From Actinomycetota bacterium (GTDB taxonomy: Bacteria > Actinomycetota > Acidimicrobiia > Acidimicrobiales > WLNW01), in assembly GCA_009699605.1 (NCBI GenBank), contig WLNW01000006.1, positions 1 to 47,209 of the forward strand: a DNA stretch of 47,209 nucleotides. Direction: 5' to 3'. Below are positions 30,961 through 39,305 of this stretch, in pieces; position 1 is the stretch's first letter; every line of letters starts with the position of its first letter. A program made the position numbers and the translations under genes. The notes under the pieces were generated by a model. That model did not search any database and was not told where the DNA came from. It saw only the letters and a list, made by a program, of their open reading frames with translations.

Positions 30961-31916
30961 TGCGGGTCGTGGTGATCGGCGCCGGGATGGCGGGGCTCAC
31001 TGCGGCGCGGCTGATCGGCGCTGGGGGACACGACGTCACGGTGCTCGACAAAGGCCGTCGCCCCGGGGGCCGCATGGCTACTCGGCAGCTCGACGGTGGC
31101 GCATCCGCAGACCACGGCGCGCAGTTCTTCACTGTTCGCACCGAGGAGTTCGCCGCCGTGGTCGCGGGGTGGCTCGCTGACGGCACGGTTCGCGAGTGGT
31201 GCCGCGGCTTTTCATCCGACGACGGCCATCCTCGATTCGCCGCCGCGCACGGCATGGCAGAGTTGGCCGCACGCATGTGCGTGGGTCTCGATGTCCGTGC
31301 TTCGGTGCACGTCGATTCGGTCCGTAGCGCCGGACGCCGTTGGATGGTGAGCTGGCCGGCAACGCCTCGGGGTCCGGGCGGCGCAATTGAGGCCGATATC
31401 GTCGTGCTGACTCCTCCGATTCCACAATCGGCTGCGTTGGTTGCCGGTGTGGTGGCGCTTCCCGAATGGAATTACGAGCCGATGATCTCGTTGCTGGTCG
31501 CGCTCGACGACCGACCGGCAGTTTCGCACCCGGGAGGAATCCAGTTCGACGACGACCCGACTTGGTCGTGGATCGGCGACAACGTGGCCAAGGGCGTTTC
31601 TGCTCTTCCGGCTGTCACGCTGCACACCCGCGCCGACGTCGCGGTTGCTCGCTGGGACGAGGACGACGAGGTGCTGCGCGAGGATCTGTTGCTCGCGGCA
31701 GCACCGTGGCTCGGTGCCGCGAAGATCATCGATGTGCACATGCATCGTTGGCGGTACGCGACCCCGGTCGGGTCGCATCCCGCACGGTGTTTGTCGAAAG
31801 CCGACGGCCGGTTGGTGTTCGCCGGTGACGCGTTCGGCGGTCCGCGCATCGAAGGCGCGTTCCTTTCGGGGCGAGCAGCCGCAGCCGCCGTGTTACATGC
31901 GGGCGAAACGTCGTGA
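30957..31916 (+). CDS. Renalase-like FAD-dependent oxidoreductase
   Basis: A 319-residue flavin amine-oxidase-type protein. The N-terminus is the FAD-binding VVVIGAGMAGLTAARL with the acidic strand end VLDKGRRPGGRMATR; the C-terminal FAD contact is LVFAGDAFGGPRIEGAFLSG. Size and the HGAQFFTVRT strand match the renalase family, whose bacterial members oxidise wrong-isomer dihydro-NAD(P) back to NAD(P). Two ATGs in tandem (30957, 30960) overlap the upstream stop. Similar FAD proteins occur in light-responsive photolyase clusters. Confidence 0.86.
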   Translation: MMRVVVIGAGMAGLTAARLIGAGGHDVTVLDKGRRPGGRMATRQLDGGASADHGAQFFTVRTEEFAAVVAGWLADGTVREWCRGFSSDDGHPRFAAAHGMAELAARMCVGLDVRASVHVDSVRSAGRRWMVSWPATPRGPGGAIEADIVVLTPPIPQSAALVAGVVALPEWNYEPMISLLVALDDRPAVSHPGGIQFDDDPTWSWIGDNVAKGVSALPAVTLHTRADVAVARWDEDDEVLREDLLLAAAPWLGAAKIIDVHMHRWRYATPVGSHPARCLSKADGRLVFAGDAFGGPRIEGAFLSGRAAAAAVLHAGETS

Positions 31917-31996
31917 ACGAAGCGTTTTCGTCGCGGACGGCCCGCTCAGTTCCACAATCGGTGTCCGCCGCGGGTCCGTTCTGCGAGGATGGGCTC

Positions 31997-32470
31997 GTGC
32001 CACGATCACCGGTGAGCGTCGAGATCCGATCGGGCCCTTGGGACCTCGCCGCTATCGAAAGTTTCCTCGATTCCGCAGTGATCCCCCTGCGGTTGGCGAC
32101 CCAGGGTTCGTCGTGGCCGCTGGTTCAGTCGCTGTGGTTCCTCTTCGATGGGTCGGCCTTGTGGTGCTGCACGCAACGCGACTCGGTTGTCGCGAAGCGT
32201 CTGCGGAAAACGCCCCAGTGTGCCTTCGAGATCGCAGCCGACGCTCCGCCCTATCGAGGCGTTCGAGGGAGGGGAATTGCTGCGCTCGATCCCGAGCCCG
32301 CAGCTGATCTGCTCGAGCGTCTCATCGCAAGGTATCTCGCCGGACGTGATTCGTCGCTGGCCGCCTGGTTGCGGGCGAGGGTCGCCGACGAAGTCGCGAT
32401 TCGGATCGACACGCTCGCGGTCACGTCGTGGGACTACTCGGCACGCATGAAGCGGCCCTCGACCGCCTGA
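31997..32470 (+). CDS. Pyridoxamine 5'-phosphate oxidase-fold (FMN/F420-binding) protein
   Basis: A 157-residue split-barrel protein. WPLVQSLWFLFDGSALWCCT followed by RDSVVAKRL and CAFEIAADAPPYRGVRGRG is the typical barrel core that binds FMN or F420. Start is uncertain: GTG 31997 has GAGGA 7 nt upstream and directly precedes the domain; GTG 31913 overlaps the renalase-like stop (GTGA) like the other junctions of this operon and would add 28 residues. In actinobacteria this fold includes F420-dependent reductases, which cannot be told apart here. Last gene of the photolyase operon. Confidence 0.78.
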   Translation: MPRSPVSVEIRSGPWDLAAIESFLDSAVIPLRLATQGSSWPLVQSLWFLFDGSALWCCTQRDSVVAKRLRKTPQCAFEIAADAPPYRGVRGRGIAALDPEPAADLLERLIARYLAGRDSSLAAWLRARVADEVAIRIDTLAVTSWDYSARMKRPSTA

Positions 32471-32885
32471 GGCGAGCCGCTCTCCGGGTGCTTCGGATCG
32501 TGGCGAAGGAATCCGCTCCGCGCCGCGCCTGCGACCTGTCGACGAGCTTTGCCGTCGCATACATCGCACAACTCGTCTGTCGCCGGTTCTGGCATTGCGG
32601 CCACGAATCTCGCGATGACCTTTGCCCCGCTTGGCGTTGCGGTCGACCACCGCTGAGCGACCCCGCCGGCCGTCTCGCGCCTCTCGCGGCGCGCTACAAA
32701 ACGCGGAATTCCTCCCCGCTCTGGACAACATCTCACGTCAGTGGTGTAATTACACGGATGGTATTTCAGCCTCATCCCCGTGGCCCCCGCCGGTCCGGCT
32801 CATCGTGCGGCTCCCTCGCCGCATCGGTGCGCTGCGGCGGCGCGACGCGCACGGGCACGGCGAGTTCCGGCCTGGGGGCCTATTC
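32471..32885. other. 415-nt intergenic stretch upstream of whiB
   Basis: No gene is supported. The first ~250 nt show no clear signal; a minus-strand frame of 113 codons crosses it (32434-32775) but its third-position GC is lower than that of neighbouring genes. The last ~160 nt hold the whiB promoter and an unusually long leader (about 130 nt). Confidence 0.5.
32722..32755 (+). promoter_or_regulatory. whiB promoter with perfect 12-bp palindrome over the -10
   Basis: TGGACA (32722-32727) and TGTAAT (32745-32750) are separated by 17 nt, close to a textbook promoter. The -10 is embedded in the perfect palindrome GTGTAATTACAC (32744-32755), which looks like a dimeric repressor site; a protein bound there would block RNA polymerase. 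Confidence 0.6.
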
Positions 32886-33176
32886 ATGCGAATCGCATTG
32901 AGCAACAGCGAAGATACTTCCTGGCAGGATCTGGCGAACTGCCTCGGTGTCGATCCCGACCTTTTCTTCCCCGAGCGTGGCGCGTCCACCCGCGAAGCCA
33001 AAGAGGTCTGTCGGGGCTGTGTCGTGCGCGAAGACTGCCTCGAGTACGCACTGCGCAACGGCGAGAAGTTCGGTATCTGGGGTGGCATGAGCGAGCGCGA
33101 ACGCCGCCGCATCCGCCGCCAGCGCACCGTAGCCCGGGTCGCCGGTCTGCTCGAGCAGCCGTCCGCTTCCGCCTGA
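32886..33176 (+). CDS. WhiB-family Fe-S transcription factor (WhiB2/WhmD-like)
   Basis: A 96-residue WhiB-like protein. Four Cys ligands of the [4Fe-4S] cluster are seen in NCLGV, EVCRGC and EDCLEY, followed by the GIWGG turn and the basic SERERRRIRR DNA-binding segment. The EYALRN-x-EKFGIWGGMSERERRR run looks most like WhiB2/WhmD, which acts in cell division and septation. GGGGG lies 7 nt before the ATG. Its promoter carries a 12-bp palindrome and it has a long leader. It is tail-to-tail with a second whiB gene. Confidence 0.92.
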   Translation: MRIALSNSEDTSWQDLANCLGVDPDLFFPERGASTREAKEVCRGCVVREDCLEYALRNGEKFGIWGGMSERERRRIRRQRTVARVAGLLEQPSASA

Positions 33177-33258
33177 CGTTCCCTCCCACCGGACAAGCGG
33201 GATCAACCGCGAGGCGGCGGAGCGCGGGGATCGGAGAGCGGGCGACCGCAGTTGATCC

Positions 33259-33504
33259 TCAGCGGGTGGCGCTCAGCGCCAAGTCACGACGACGTTTGAG
33301 AATGCGTCGGCGTTCGCGTTCGGAGCAACCGCCCCATACGCCGTGGTCGATGCGGCTCTCGAGTGCGTGCTCGAGGCACTGGTCTTTGACAGGACAGGTA
33401 CCGCAGATGCGGCGTGCCACTTCGACGCCGACACCGTCGCTCGGGAAGAACGTGGACGGGGGTGCGTCGGCGCAGTTTCCCTGTGCCATCCAGATTGTGT
33501 CCAT
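33259..33504 (-). CDS. WhiB-family Fe-S transcription factor (second copy)
   Basis: An 81-residue WhiB-like protein with four Cys ligands (GNCADA, RICGTC, DQCLEH), GVWGG in place of GIWGG, and the basic tail SERERRRILKRRR. Divergent enough from the neighbour at 32886 that it is not a recent tandem copy. GGAGG lies 5 nt before ATG 33504; the longer frame to 33675 covers intergenic DNA. The two genes are convergent with an 82-nt gap that shows no strong terminator. Confidence 0.92.
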   Translation of the reverse strand: MDTIWMAQGNCADAPPSTFFPSDGVGVEVARRICGTCPVKDQCLEHALESRIDHGVWGGCSERERRRILKRRRDLALSATR

Positions 33505-33638
33505 GACAACCTCCGATTCGCCTCCTAGTACGTCCAGACCGGGCCGAAAGCTGCGCGAAAGTGCACCCGCCATCCGGTGAGAATTTGGTTCGGAAGGACC
33601 ACGGGCCGGCAGCCGAGGCCACGGGAGCCCCCGGCCGC

Positions 33639-33644
33639 TACAAT
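33639..33644 (+). promoter_or_regulatory. -10 element of the small gene at 33674
   Basis: TACAAT, the best -10 match in the window, about 29 nt before the ATG, leaving room for the GAGGAG ribosome-binding site. Confidence 0.45.
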
Positions 33645-33673
33645 CGTCGGGCCAGCCACTCGAGGAGCGTGCC

Positions 33674-33940
33674 ATGAGCGATGTTCAGACCGAAGTCCAA
33701 CCGCCCGTCGCCGCGGCGCGGGTGGTGTACCTCGGCCCGGTCGCGCCGCACTGGGAGGTGCGGGGGGTGCACGGCGAGCGCTCGGTGGTCGACGGCTTCC
33801 GCGATCGCGTCAACGCGCGGCTCCTGCTCCTACCGCCGCACGATCCGCAGTTTCGCCGCAACCGTGAGCGAGTGAACCGCGACGCAGAGCGCGAGCGCAT
33901 CGCCATCGATTGGGACCTCGGGTACGACGAAGGCTCCTGA
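33674..33940 (+). CDS. Small conserved-looking protein of unknown function
   Basis: An 88-residue soluble protein. The first ~45 residues contain beta-strand-like VVYLGPVAPHWEVRG, and the rest is charged and helical (RRNRERVNRDAERERIAIDW). No motif is recognised. A GAGGAG 6 nt before the ATG and a TACAAT promoter support expression, and a hairpin starts right at the stop codon. It lies between whiB and ppk with its own transcription signals. Confidence 0.7.
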   Translation: MSDVQTEVQPPVAAARVVYLGPVAPHWEVRGVHGERSVVDGFRDRVNARLLLLPPHDPQFRRNRERVNRDAERERIAIDWDLGYDEGS

Positions 33941-33964
33941 GCCGGTCGCGGGCCGGGGACCGGC
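33941..33964 (+). terminator. Hairpin immediately after the small gene
   Basis: GCCGGTC (33941-33947) pairs perfectly with GACCGGC (33958-33964), loop 10 nt, starting on the base after the stop codon. No T-run. Confidence 0.45.
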
Positions 33965-34001
33965 CTGACGAACCCACTGGGGACCGCAACGGGGTGTGCT
34001 G

Positions 34002-36104
34002 ATGCATGATTCTTCTTCTGCTGCGCCTCTCGCCGTCGGCGGTTGGGACGTAGGCGAGGGCTATCTCAATCGCGAGCTGTCGTGGTTAGCGTTCAACGCT
34101 CGTGTCCTCGCGCTCGCCGCCGATCCGGCGCGACCATTGCTCGAGCGGGTCCAGTTCTGCGCGATCTTCAGTGGCAACCTCGACGAGTTCTTCCAGGTCC
34201 GGGTGGCCGGCCTGGCTGACCAAGTGGCAGCCGGCATCGAAGGCAGCTCGCCCGACGGTCGCAGCGCCGAGACGCAGGTTCGCGAGATCCACGCAGTGGT
34301 CGAACAACTGCTGCACGAGCTGGATGAACTGTGGCGCAACGACGTGGCCCCCGCCATGGCCGAAGCCGGTATCCGCGTGGTGCGCTGGATCGACCTCACG
34401 GTCGGCGAGCGCGACGAACTCGGGTACATCTTCCGGTCGCGGATCTTTCCGGTGCTCACCCCGCTCGCCATCGACCCTGGGCATCCGTTCCCCTATATCT
34501 CCGACCTCTCGCTCAACCTCGCGGTGGTGCTGCGCGACCCGGCGATCGACCACAACCTCTCCGCCCGCGTCAAGGTGCCAGCGCGGTCGCCCCGCTTCCT
34601 GCGCGTCGGTGACACCGACCAGTGGGTACCGCTCGAAGAGGTGATCGCGTCCCACCTCCACCTGCTGTTCCCCGGTTTAGTGGTGCTCGAGCACCACGTC
34701 TTCCGCGTCACCCGAAATGCCGATCTCACGGTGCGCGAAGCCGAGGCCGACGACCTTCTCGCGGCCGTCGAGTCCGAGCTCCGGCGCCGGAGGTTCGGCC
34801 GTTCGGTGCGCCTCGAGATCGCGGCCACTATGAGTTCGGACGTGCGAGCGATGCTCGTGCGCGAGCTCGACCTCGGCGACGAGGACGTCTATCCGATCTC
34901 GACGTTGGTCGACCTCAGCTCGTTGTCGCAGCTTGCCGGGCTGCGCCGTCCGGACCTCAGCGATCGGGTGTGGGTGGGCATCACCGAACCACGCCTCGTG
35001 GTCGACCCCGAGAACCCGCGCGACATCTTCGAGACGATACGCGGCGGCGACGTGCTGGTGCACCACCCCTACTCGTCGTTCTCGCGATCGGTCATCGAGT
35101 TCATCCGCCAGGCCGCCGACGATCCGCTCGTGCTCGCGATCAAGATCACGATCTATCGCACCTCCGGCGACAGCCCCATCATCGAGGCGTTGATCGATGC
35201 GGCCGAGAACGGCAAGCAGGTCGCAGTACTCGTCGAGCTCAAGGCGCGCTTCGATGAGCGGGCGAACATCGAGGCGGCGCGCCGCCTCGAACAAGCCGGG
35301 GTACACGTCGCGTACGGCCTCGTCGGCTACAAGATCCACACCAAGGTCTGCCTCGTCATCCGCGACGACCCCGATGGTGTGCGCAGTTACTGCCACGTGG
35401 GTACCGGCAATTACAACCCGCGTACGGCCCGGCTCTACGAGGACATCGGACTCTTCACCGCCGACTCCGACATCGGCGAGGACTGCACGCACCTTTTCAA
35501 CTCGCTCACGGGCTACGGCCTCTCGGTCGAGTACAAGCGACTGCTCGTCGCGCCTCGCACGTTGCGGGGCGGTCTGGTGGCCCGCATCGAGAACGAGATC
35601 GAACTCGGTGGCCGCATCGTGCTGAAGATGAACAGCCTGGTCGACGCCGAGCTGATCATGCTGCTTCAGCGAGCGTCGCAGGCCGGTGTCGAGATCGATC
35701 TCATCGTCCGCGGCATCTGCTGTCTTCGCCCCGGTGTGCCCGGCGTGTCCGACAACATCCGCGTGCGGAGCATCGTCGGCCGCTACCTTGAGCACTCGCG
35801 AATGTTCTTCTTCGCGAACGGGGCCGGCGTCGGCGAGCCCGAGTACCTCATCGGGTCGCCCGATCTCATGCCACGCAACCTCGATCGTCGCGTCGAGGCC
35901 TTGGTGCCGGTGACCGATCCGCTGCTGGTCGAACGGCTCGCCGAGATCCTCGCGGTCAGCCTGGCCGACGACACCCTTGCCTGGACCCTTGACGCCCATG
36001 GTGTCTGGACCCGCCTCGCCGGGGGAACCCTCGAGTCACACGTCGAGTTCCAACGACTTGCGCTCGCCCGCGTCGCCGGCCTGAGCGCGGCCGTTGTCCA
36101 CTGA
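34002..36104 (+). CDS. ppk: Polyphosphate kinase 1
   Basis: Makes and breaks long-chain polyphosphate using ATP/ADP. The 700-residue protein starts with the N-domain motif LNRELSWLAFNARVL and keeps SGNLDEFFQVRV. The autophosphorylated His is probably H446 in YKIHTKVCLV, and a second PLD-like motif is CHVGTGNYNPRTA. HHPYSSF (substrate channel) and the C-terminal ARMFFF-like region (SRMFFFANG) are present. The start is ATG 34002, two codons after a GTG. It is followed closely by a NUDIX gene and then by phoU-surE-senX3-regX3, forming a phosphate-related block. Confidence 0.95.
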   Translation: MHDSSSAAPLAVGGWDVGEGYLNRELSWLAFNARVLALAADPARPLLERVQFCAIFSGNLDEFFQVRVAGLADQVAAGIEGSSPDGRSAETQVREIHAVVEQLLHELDELWRNDVAPAMAEAGIRVVRWIDLTVGERDELGYIFRSRIFPVLTPLAIDPGHPFPYISDLSLNLAVVLRDPAIDHNLSARVKVPARSPRFLRVGDTDQWVPLEEVIASHLHLLFPGLVVLEHHVFRVTRNADLTVREAEADDLLAAVESELRRRRFGRSVRLEIAATMSSDVRAMLVRELDLGDEDVYPISTLVDLSSLSQLAGLRRPDLSDRVWVGITEPRLVVDPENPRDIFETIRGGDVLVHHPYSSFSRSVIEFIRQAADDPLVLAIKITIYRTSGDSPIIEALIDAAENGKQVAVLVELKARFDERANIEAARRLEQAGVHVAYGLVGYKIHTKVCLVIRDDPDGVRSYCHVGTGNYNPRTARLYEDIGLFTADSDIGEDCTHLFNSLTGYGLSVEYKRLLVAPRTLRGGLVARIENEIELGGRIVLKMNSLVDAELIMLLQRASQAGVEIDLIVRGICCLRPGVPGVSDNIRVRSIVGRYLEHSRMFFFANGAGVGEPEYLIGSPDLMPRNLDRRVEALVPVTDPLLVERLAEILAVSLADDTLAWTLDAHGVWTRLAGGTLESHVEFQRLALARVAGLSAAVVH

Positions 36105-36126
36105 CCAGCCGGGCCGAACCGAGCCG

Positions 36127-36525
36127 GTGCGCGAGGTGAACGCGGCCGGCGGGGTCGTCCGCCGGGACTTGGTCCGCGGTACCCAAGTGCTGCTCATCCA
36201 CCGGCCGCGCTACGACGACTGGTCGCTGCCGAAGGGCAAGGCCGACGGACACGAGTCGCCGGCCGAGACCGCTCACCGGGAGGTGCTCGAAGAAACCGGC
36301 TATCACTGTATCGTTGGCCCCGAGATCTCGGTGGTCCGTTACGTCGACCGACGCGGCCGACCAAAGGTGGTCCGGTACTTCGCCATGCGGGCCGAGCAGG
36401 GCGCGTTCGTGGTCAACGACGAAGTCGATGAGGTGTCCTGGTGCACGCCAGCGGTCGCGGCGCGGCGTTTGAGCTACCCACGCGACCATGACGTTGTACG
36501 AGCTGCGCTCGCTGTCACGTGGTGA
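36127..36525 (+). CDS. NUDIX hydrolase (MutT-like)
   Basis: A 132-residue NUDIX protein; the box is GKADGHESPAETAHREVLEE followed by TGY, with all catalytic Glu residues. AAGGVV at the start and LPKGK before the box resemble actinobacterial MutT1-type enzymes or diadenosine-polyphosphate hydrolases, without the His-phosphatase domain of mycobacterial MutT1. The start is uncertain: GTG 36127 directly precedes the domain, while TTG 36094 would overlap ppk by 11 nt and imply coupling. Placement after ppk suggests a housekeeping role in nucleotide or polyphosphate metabolism. Confidence 0.88.
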   Translation: MREVNAAGGVVRRDLVRGTQVLLIHRPRYDDWSLPKGKADGHESPAETAHREVLEETGYHCIVGPEISVVRYVDRRGRPKVVRYFAMRAEQGAFVVNDEVDEVSWCTPAVAARRLSYPRDHDVVRAALAVTW

Positions 36526-36553
36526 CGAGGCCTGAGCTGGCAAGATGACGGGC

Positions 36554-36579
36554 GGATGCACCACAGGTGCTGTGCATCC
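36554..36579 (+). promoter_or_regulatory. 8-bp inverted repeat upstream of phoU
   Basis: GGATGCAC (36554-36561) and GTGCATCC (36572-36579) are perfect inverted repeats around 10 nt. It lies 28 nt before the phoU GTG, after the NUDIX stop. It may be a terminator for ppk-NUDIX or a binding site for phoU-operon control. Confidence 0.4.
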
Positions 36580-36607
36580 ACCACGAGCAAAGGGAGTAGG
36601 GGAGATC

Positions 36608-37324
36608 GTGCCCGAGGAGTCGCGGAAGAGCTTCCATCACGCACTCGACGACGTGAAGGGCGAGATCGTGCAGCTTGCGGCGCTCGTCACCGAGTCCATT
36701 CCTCGAGCCACCAAGGCCCTCCTCGACATGGATCTGCAGGCCGCCCAGCGCGTGGTCGACCACGACGACGTTCTCGACCAGAAGTCCGTCGAGATCGAAG
36801 CGCGTTGCCATCGGTTGCTCGCGTTGCAGCAGCCGATGGCCAGTGACCTGCGGGCGCTCATCACCGCGGTCAAGCTCAACTGGGAGCTCCAGCGGTCGGG
36901 CGACCTGAGCGTCAATATCTGCAAGACGGTGCGCCGCATCTATGGCTCGACCATCGATCCTCGCCTGCGTGGGCTCATCGAGCAGATGGGCGAGCAGGCC
37001 CATCTACTCACGAGACGCGCGGTCGATGCGTACGCCACGAACGATGCGACGCTTGCCGCGGCTCTCGACGACATGGACGACGCGCTCGACTCGCTCCAGG
37101 CCGAGTACATCCAGGCGATCATGCGCGCCAACGAGAGCGCGACCGTTCCGCTCAACACTGCGGTGCAGTTGGCCTTGGTGGGCCGCTACTACGAACGTAT
37201 CGGCGACCACGCGGTCAACATCGGCGAGCGCACGCAGTACATGATCACCGGATGGTTGCCCGAGCACAAGGGAGCGGCACGAGCGTTGGCGAAGGCTCAA
37301 CACCTCGATGTCGAGGAGCTCTGA
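36608..37324 (+). CDS. phoU: Phosphate signalling protein PhoU
   Basis: A negative regulator that couples the Pst transporter to the sensor kinase. The 238-residue, all-helical protein has the two repeated metal-binding helices: VKLNWELQRSGDLSVNI and LVGRYYERIGDHAVNIGE. The start is GTG 36608 with GGGGAG just upstream; the longer frame from 36545 would run through the inverted repeat. No pst genes are in the window, but senX3-like and regX3-like genes are two genes downstream, as expected for the Pho regulon. Confidence 0.94.
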   Translation: MPEESRKSFHHALDDVKGEIVQLAALVTESIPRATKALLDMDLQAAQRVVDHDDVLDQKSVEIEARCHRLLALQQPMASDLRALITAVKLNWELQRSGDLSVNICKTVRRIYGSTIDPRLRGLIEQMGEQAHLLTRRAVDAYATNDATLAAALDDMDDALDSLQAEYIQAIMRANESATVPLNTAVQLALVGRYYERIGDHAVNIGERTQYMITGWLPEHKGAARALAKAQHLDVEEL

Positions 37325-37332
37325 TCGCGCGC

Positions 37333-38082
37333 ATGCGGGTATTGGTCACCAATGACGACGGCGTGCACGCTCCTGGCATCGTGGCGCTGGCGTGCGCGAT
37401 GCGCGACGCCATGTTCGACGTGATCGTGGTCGCGCCGCGCGGCGAGATGAGCGGCAGCTCCGCCTCGATGGCGGCCCACAACGACGAGGTCCATTACGAG
37501 CGGGTCACCGTCGAGGGTTGGTCCGACGATGCATACGCGCTCGATGGCGCGCCCGCGTTGTGTGTGATCGCCGGCTTGCTCGGTGCGTTCGGCCCGCCCC
37601 CCGATCTCGTGGTGTCGGGCGTGAACCCCGGGTTGAACACCGGCCGCTCTACCTTGCACTCGGGCACCATCGGCGCCGCGCTCACCGCCGCGGCGTGGGG
37701 TGCGTCAGGACTCGCGGTCAGCATCGACACCGGGCATCACATCCGTTGGGGCACCGCGACCGATCTTGCGCGCCAGGCTGCCGTCTGGCTCGCGGGCGCG
37801 CCGAAGCGCACCGCGATAAATCTAAACGTGCCGAACGTCGAGCCGCACGAGCTGCGCGGCGTTCGCCAAGGCGCGCTCGCGCCGTTCGGGGCGATGCGAA
37901 CATCGATCGCCGAGCACATTCCCGGGCTGATCAAGTTGCAACTCCTCCCCAACGCGGACCCCGTTCCCGACGGCACCGACACCGCCATCGTGCGAGGCGG
38001 CTACGCGTCCGTGTCACTGCTCACGCCACCAACGGCGCTTCTCGACGCCTCGGTGCTCGTCGCGTTCGGTGAGGTGGGCTGA
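37333..38082 (+). CDS. surE: 5'-/3'-nucleotidase SurE
   Basis: A metal-dependent survival phosphatase acting on nucleoside monophosphates and possibly short polyphosphate. The 249-residue protein starts MRVLVTNDDGV (metal-binding DD), with SGSS (APRGEMSGSS), VVSGVNPGLNTG (metal Asn) and HSGTIGAALTAA. It begins 8 nt after the phoU stop and ends 2 nt before the sensor kinase, so it is embedded in the phoU-senX3-regX3 operon, which is not the usual place for surE. Confidence 0.94.
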   Translation: MRVLVTNDDGVHAPGIVALACAMRDAMFDVIVVAPRGEMSGSSASMAAHNDEVHYERVTVEGWSDDAYALDGAPALCVIAGLLGAFGPPPDLVVSGVNPGLNTGRSTLHSGTIGAALTAAAWGASGLAVSIDTGHHIRWGTATDLARQAAVWLAGAPKRTAINLNVPNVEPHELRGVRQGALAPFGAMRTSIAEHIPGLIKLQLLPNADPVPDGTDTAIVRGGYASVSLLTPPTALLDASVLVAFGEVG

Positions 38083-38084
38083 CC

Positions 38085-39305
38085 ATGGGATATGTGCTCG
38101 CCGCGATCGCGTTCTCGGTCGCGCTCGCAGTGGCAATCGTCGCGCGGCGCATGCAGCAACGAACGGTGCGCCGACTAATCGACGTGGTCGAACACCTCGG
38201 CGAGGCGGCTCCCGGTCGACCGCGGGGCGATCTCGCTATGGCCCGGCTCGAGCGATCGGTGCAGCGGGTGCGCGAGCGGGACGACCGCGTGCAGCGGGCC
38301 GAGCTACGGCTCGAGCTCGCGCTGAGCGAGATGACGCAAGGTGCCGTGGTCTGCGACGAGCAGGGCATCGTGGTGTTCCGCAATGCGTATGCGCAATCGT
38401 TCGTCGGCGCCCGCCACGGCGAGGCGCTGGTCGAGGCCGCAGTCAGAGAGCTCCTCGAGATGGCGCGTGGCGGTGTCCCGTGTGATCGTGAGGTCGAGCT
38501 GTACGGCCCACCGCGCCGCACGCTCGTGGTGCACGCCACGCCGTTGCGCAGCGGTGTTGGTCTGCTGGGGGCCATCGCGGTCATCGACGACGTCACCGAG
38601 ACGCAGCGCATCGACTCGATCCGTCGGGATTTCGTGGCCAACGTAAGTCACGAGCTGAAGACGCCGATCGGCGCGTTGGCCTTACTCGCCGAAACTCTGG
38701 CCGGCGAGTCCGACGTGGGCATCGTGCAACGATTGTCGGAGCGGGTGCGCATGGAGTCGTTCAGGGTCAGCAACATGGTTGACGACCTCCTCACGCTTAG
38801 CCGCATCGAGGGCAACGATGCACCGAACATCGACGAGTTCGGCATCGATCTGCTCGTGCGCGAAGGCGTCGATCGGGTGCACCCCGTCGCCGAGCAACGC
38901 TCGGTCACGATCACCGTCGGCGCCATCGACGGTTCGCTGCGGTTCATAGGCGATCGGCGCCAGATCTCCTCGGCGTTGTCGAACCTGCTCGAGAACGCCG
39001 TCAAGTACTCCGAGCCGGGCGCGACGGTCGACGCGCGCGTCGTCACCAATGAGCACGAGATGGCGATCGTCGTGCAGGATCAGGGCATCGGCATCCCCAG
39101 GTCCGAGCTCGAGCGCATCTTCGAACGCTTCTATCGGGTGGACAAGGCACGCTCGCGCGAAACGGGTGGAAGCGGACTAGGCCTGTCAATTGCTCGACAC
39201 GTCGCCCGCAACCACGGTGGCGACGTCACGGTGGTCTCGCGCGAGGGCGAGGGTTCGACCTTCGCCCTGCTGCTGCCGCGCCCCGTCCAAGGTGACCACC
39301 CATGA
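38085..39305 (+). CDS. Sensor histidine kinase, SenX3/PhoR-like
   Basis: A 406-residue membrane kinase. A single N-terminal transmembrane helix (~residues 3-22) is followed by a linker coil and a PAS domain (TQGAVVCDEQGIVVFRN). The H-box is FVANVSHELKTP with phospho-acceptor H189; the N-box is LLENAVKYS; the G-boxes are DQGIGIP and GGSGLGLS. This is the build of mycobacterial SenX3, which senses phosphate status through PhoU rather than a large periplasmic domain. Its stop overlaps the response-regulator start (ATGA). Confidence 0.93.
   Translation: MGYVLAAIAFSVALAVAIVARRMQQRTVRRLIDVVEHLGEAAPGRPRGDLAMARLERSVQRVRERDDRVQRAELRLELALSEMTQGAVVCDEQGIVVFRNAYAQSFVGARHGEALVEAAVRELLEMARGGVPCDREVELYGPPRRTLVVHATPLRSGVGLLGAIAVIDDVTETQRIDSIRRDFVANVSHELKTPIGALALLAETLAGESDVGIVQRLSERVRMESFRVSNMVDDLLTLSRIEGNDAPNIDEFGIDLLVREGVDRVHPVAEQRSVTITVGAIDGSLRFIGDRRQISSALSNLLENAVKYSEPGATVDARVVTNEHEMAIVVQDQGIGIPRSELERIFERFYRVDKARSRETGGSGLGLSIARHVARNHGGDVTVVSREGEGSTFALLLPRPVQGDHP

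Noticed and set aside
32434-32775. 113-codon minus-strand frame upstream of whiB
   Set aside because: Lower third-position GC than neighbours, overlaps the PNPOx-like 3' end and covers the whiB promoter; a CDVC pair alone is not enough.
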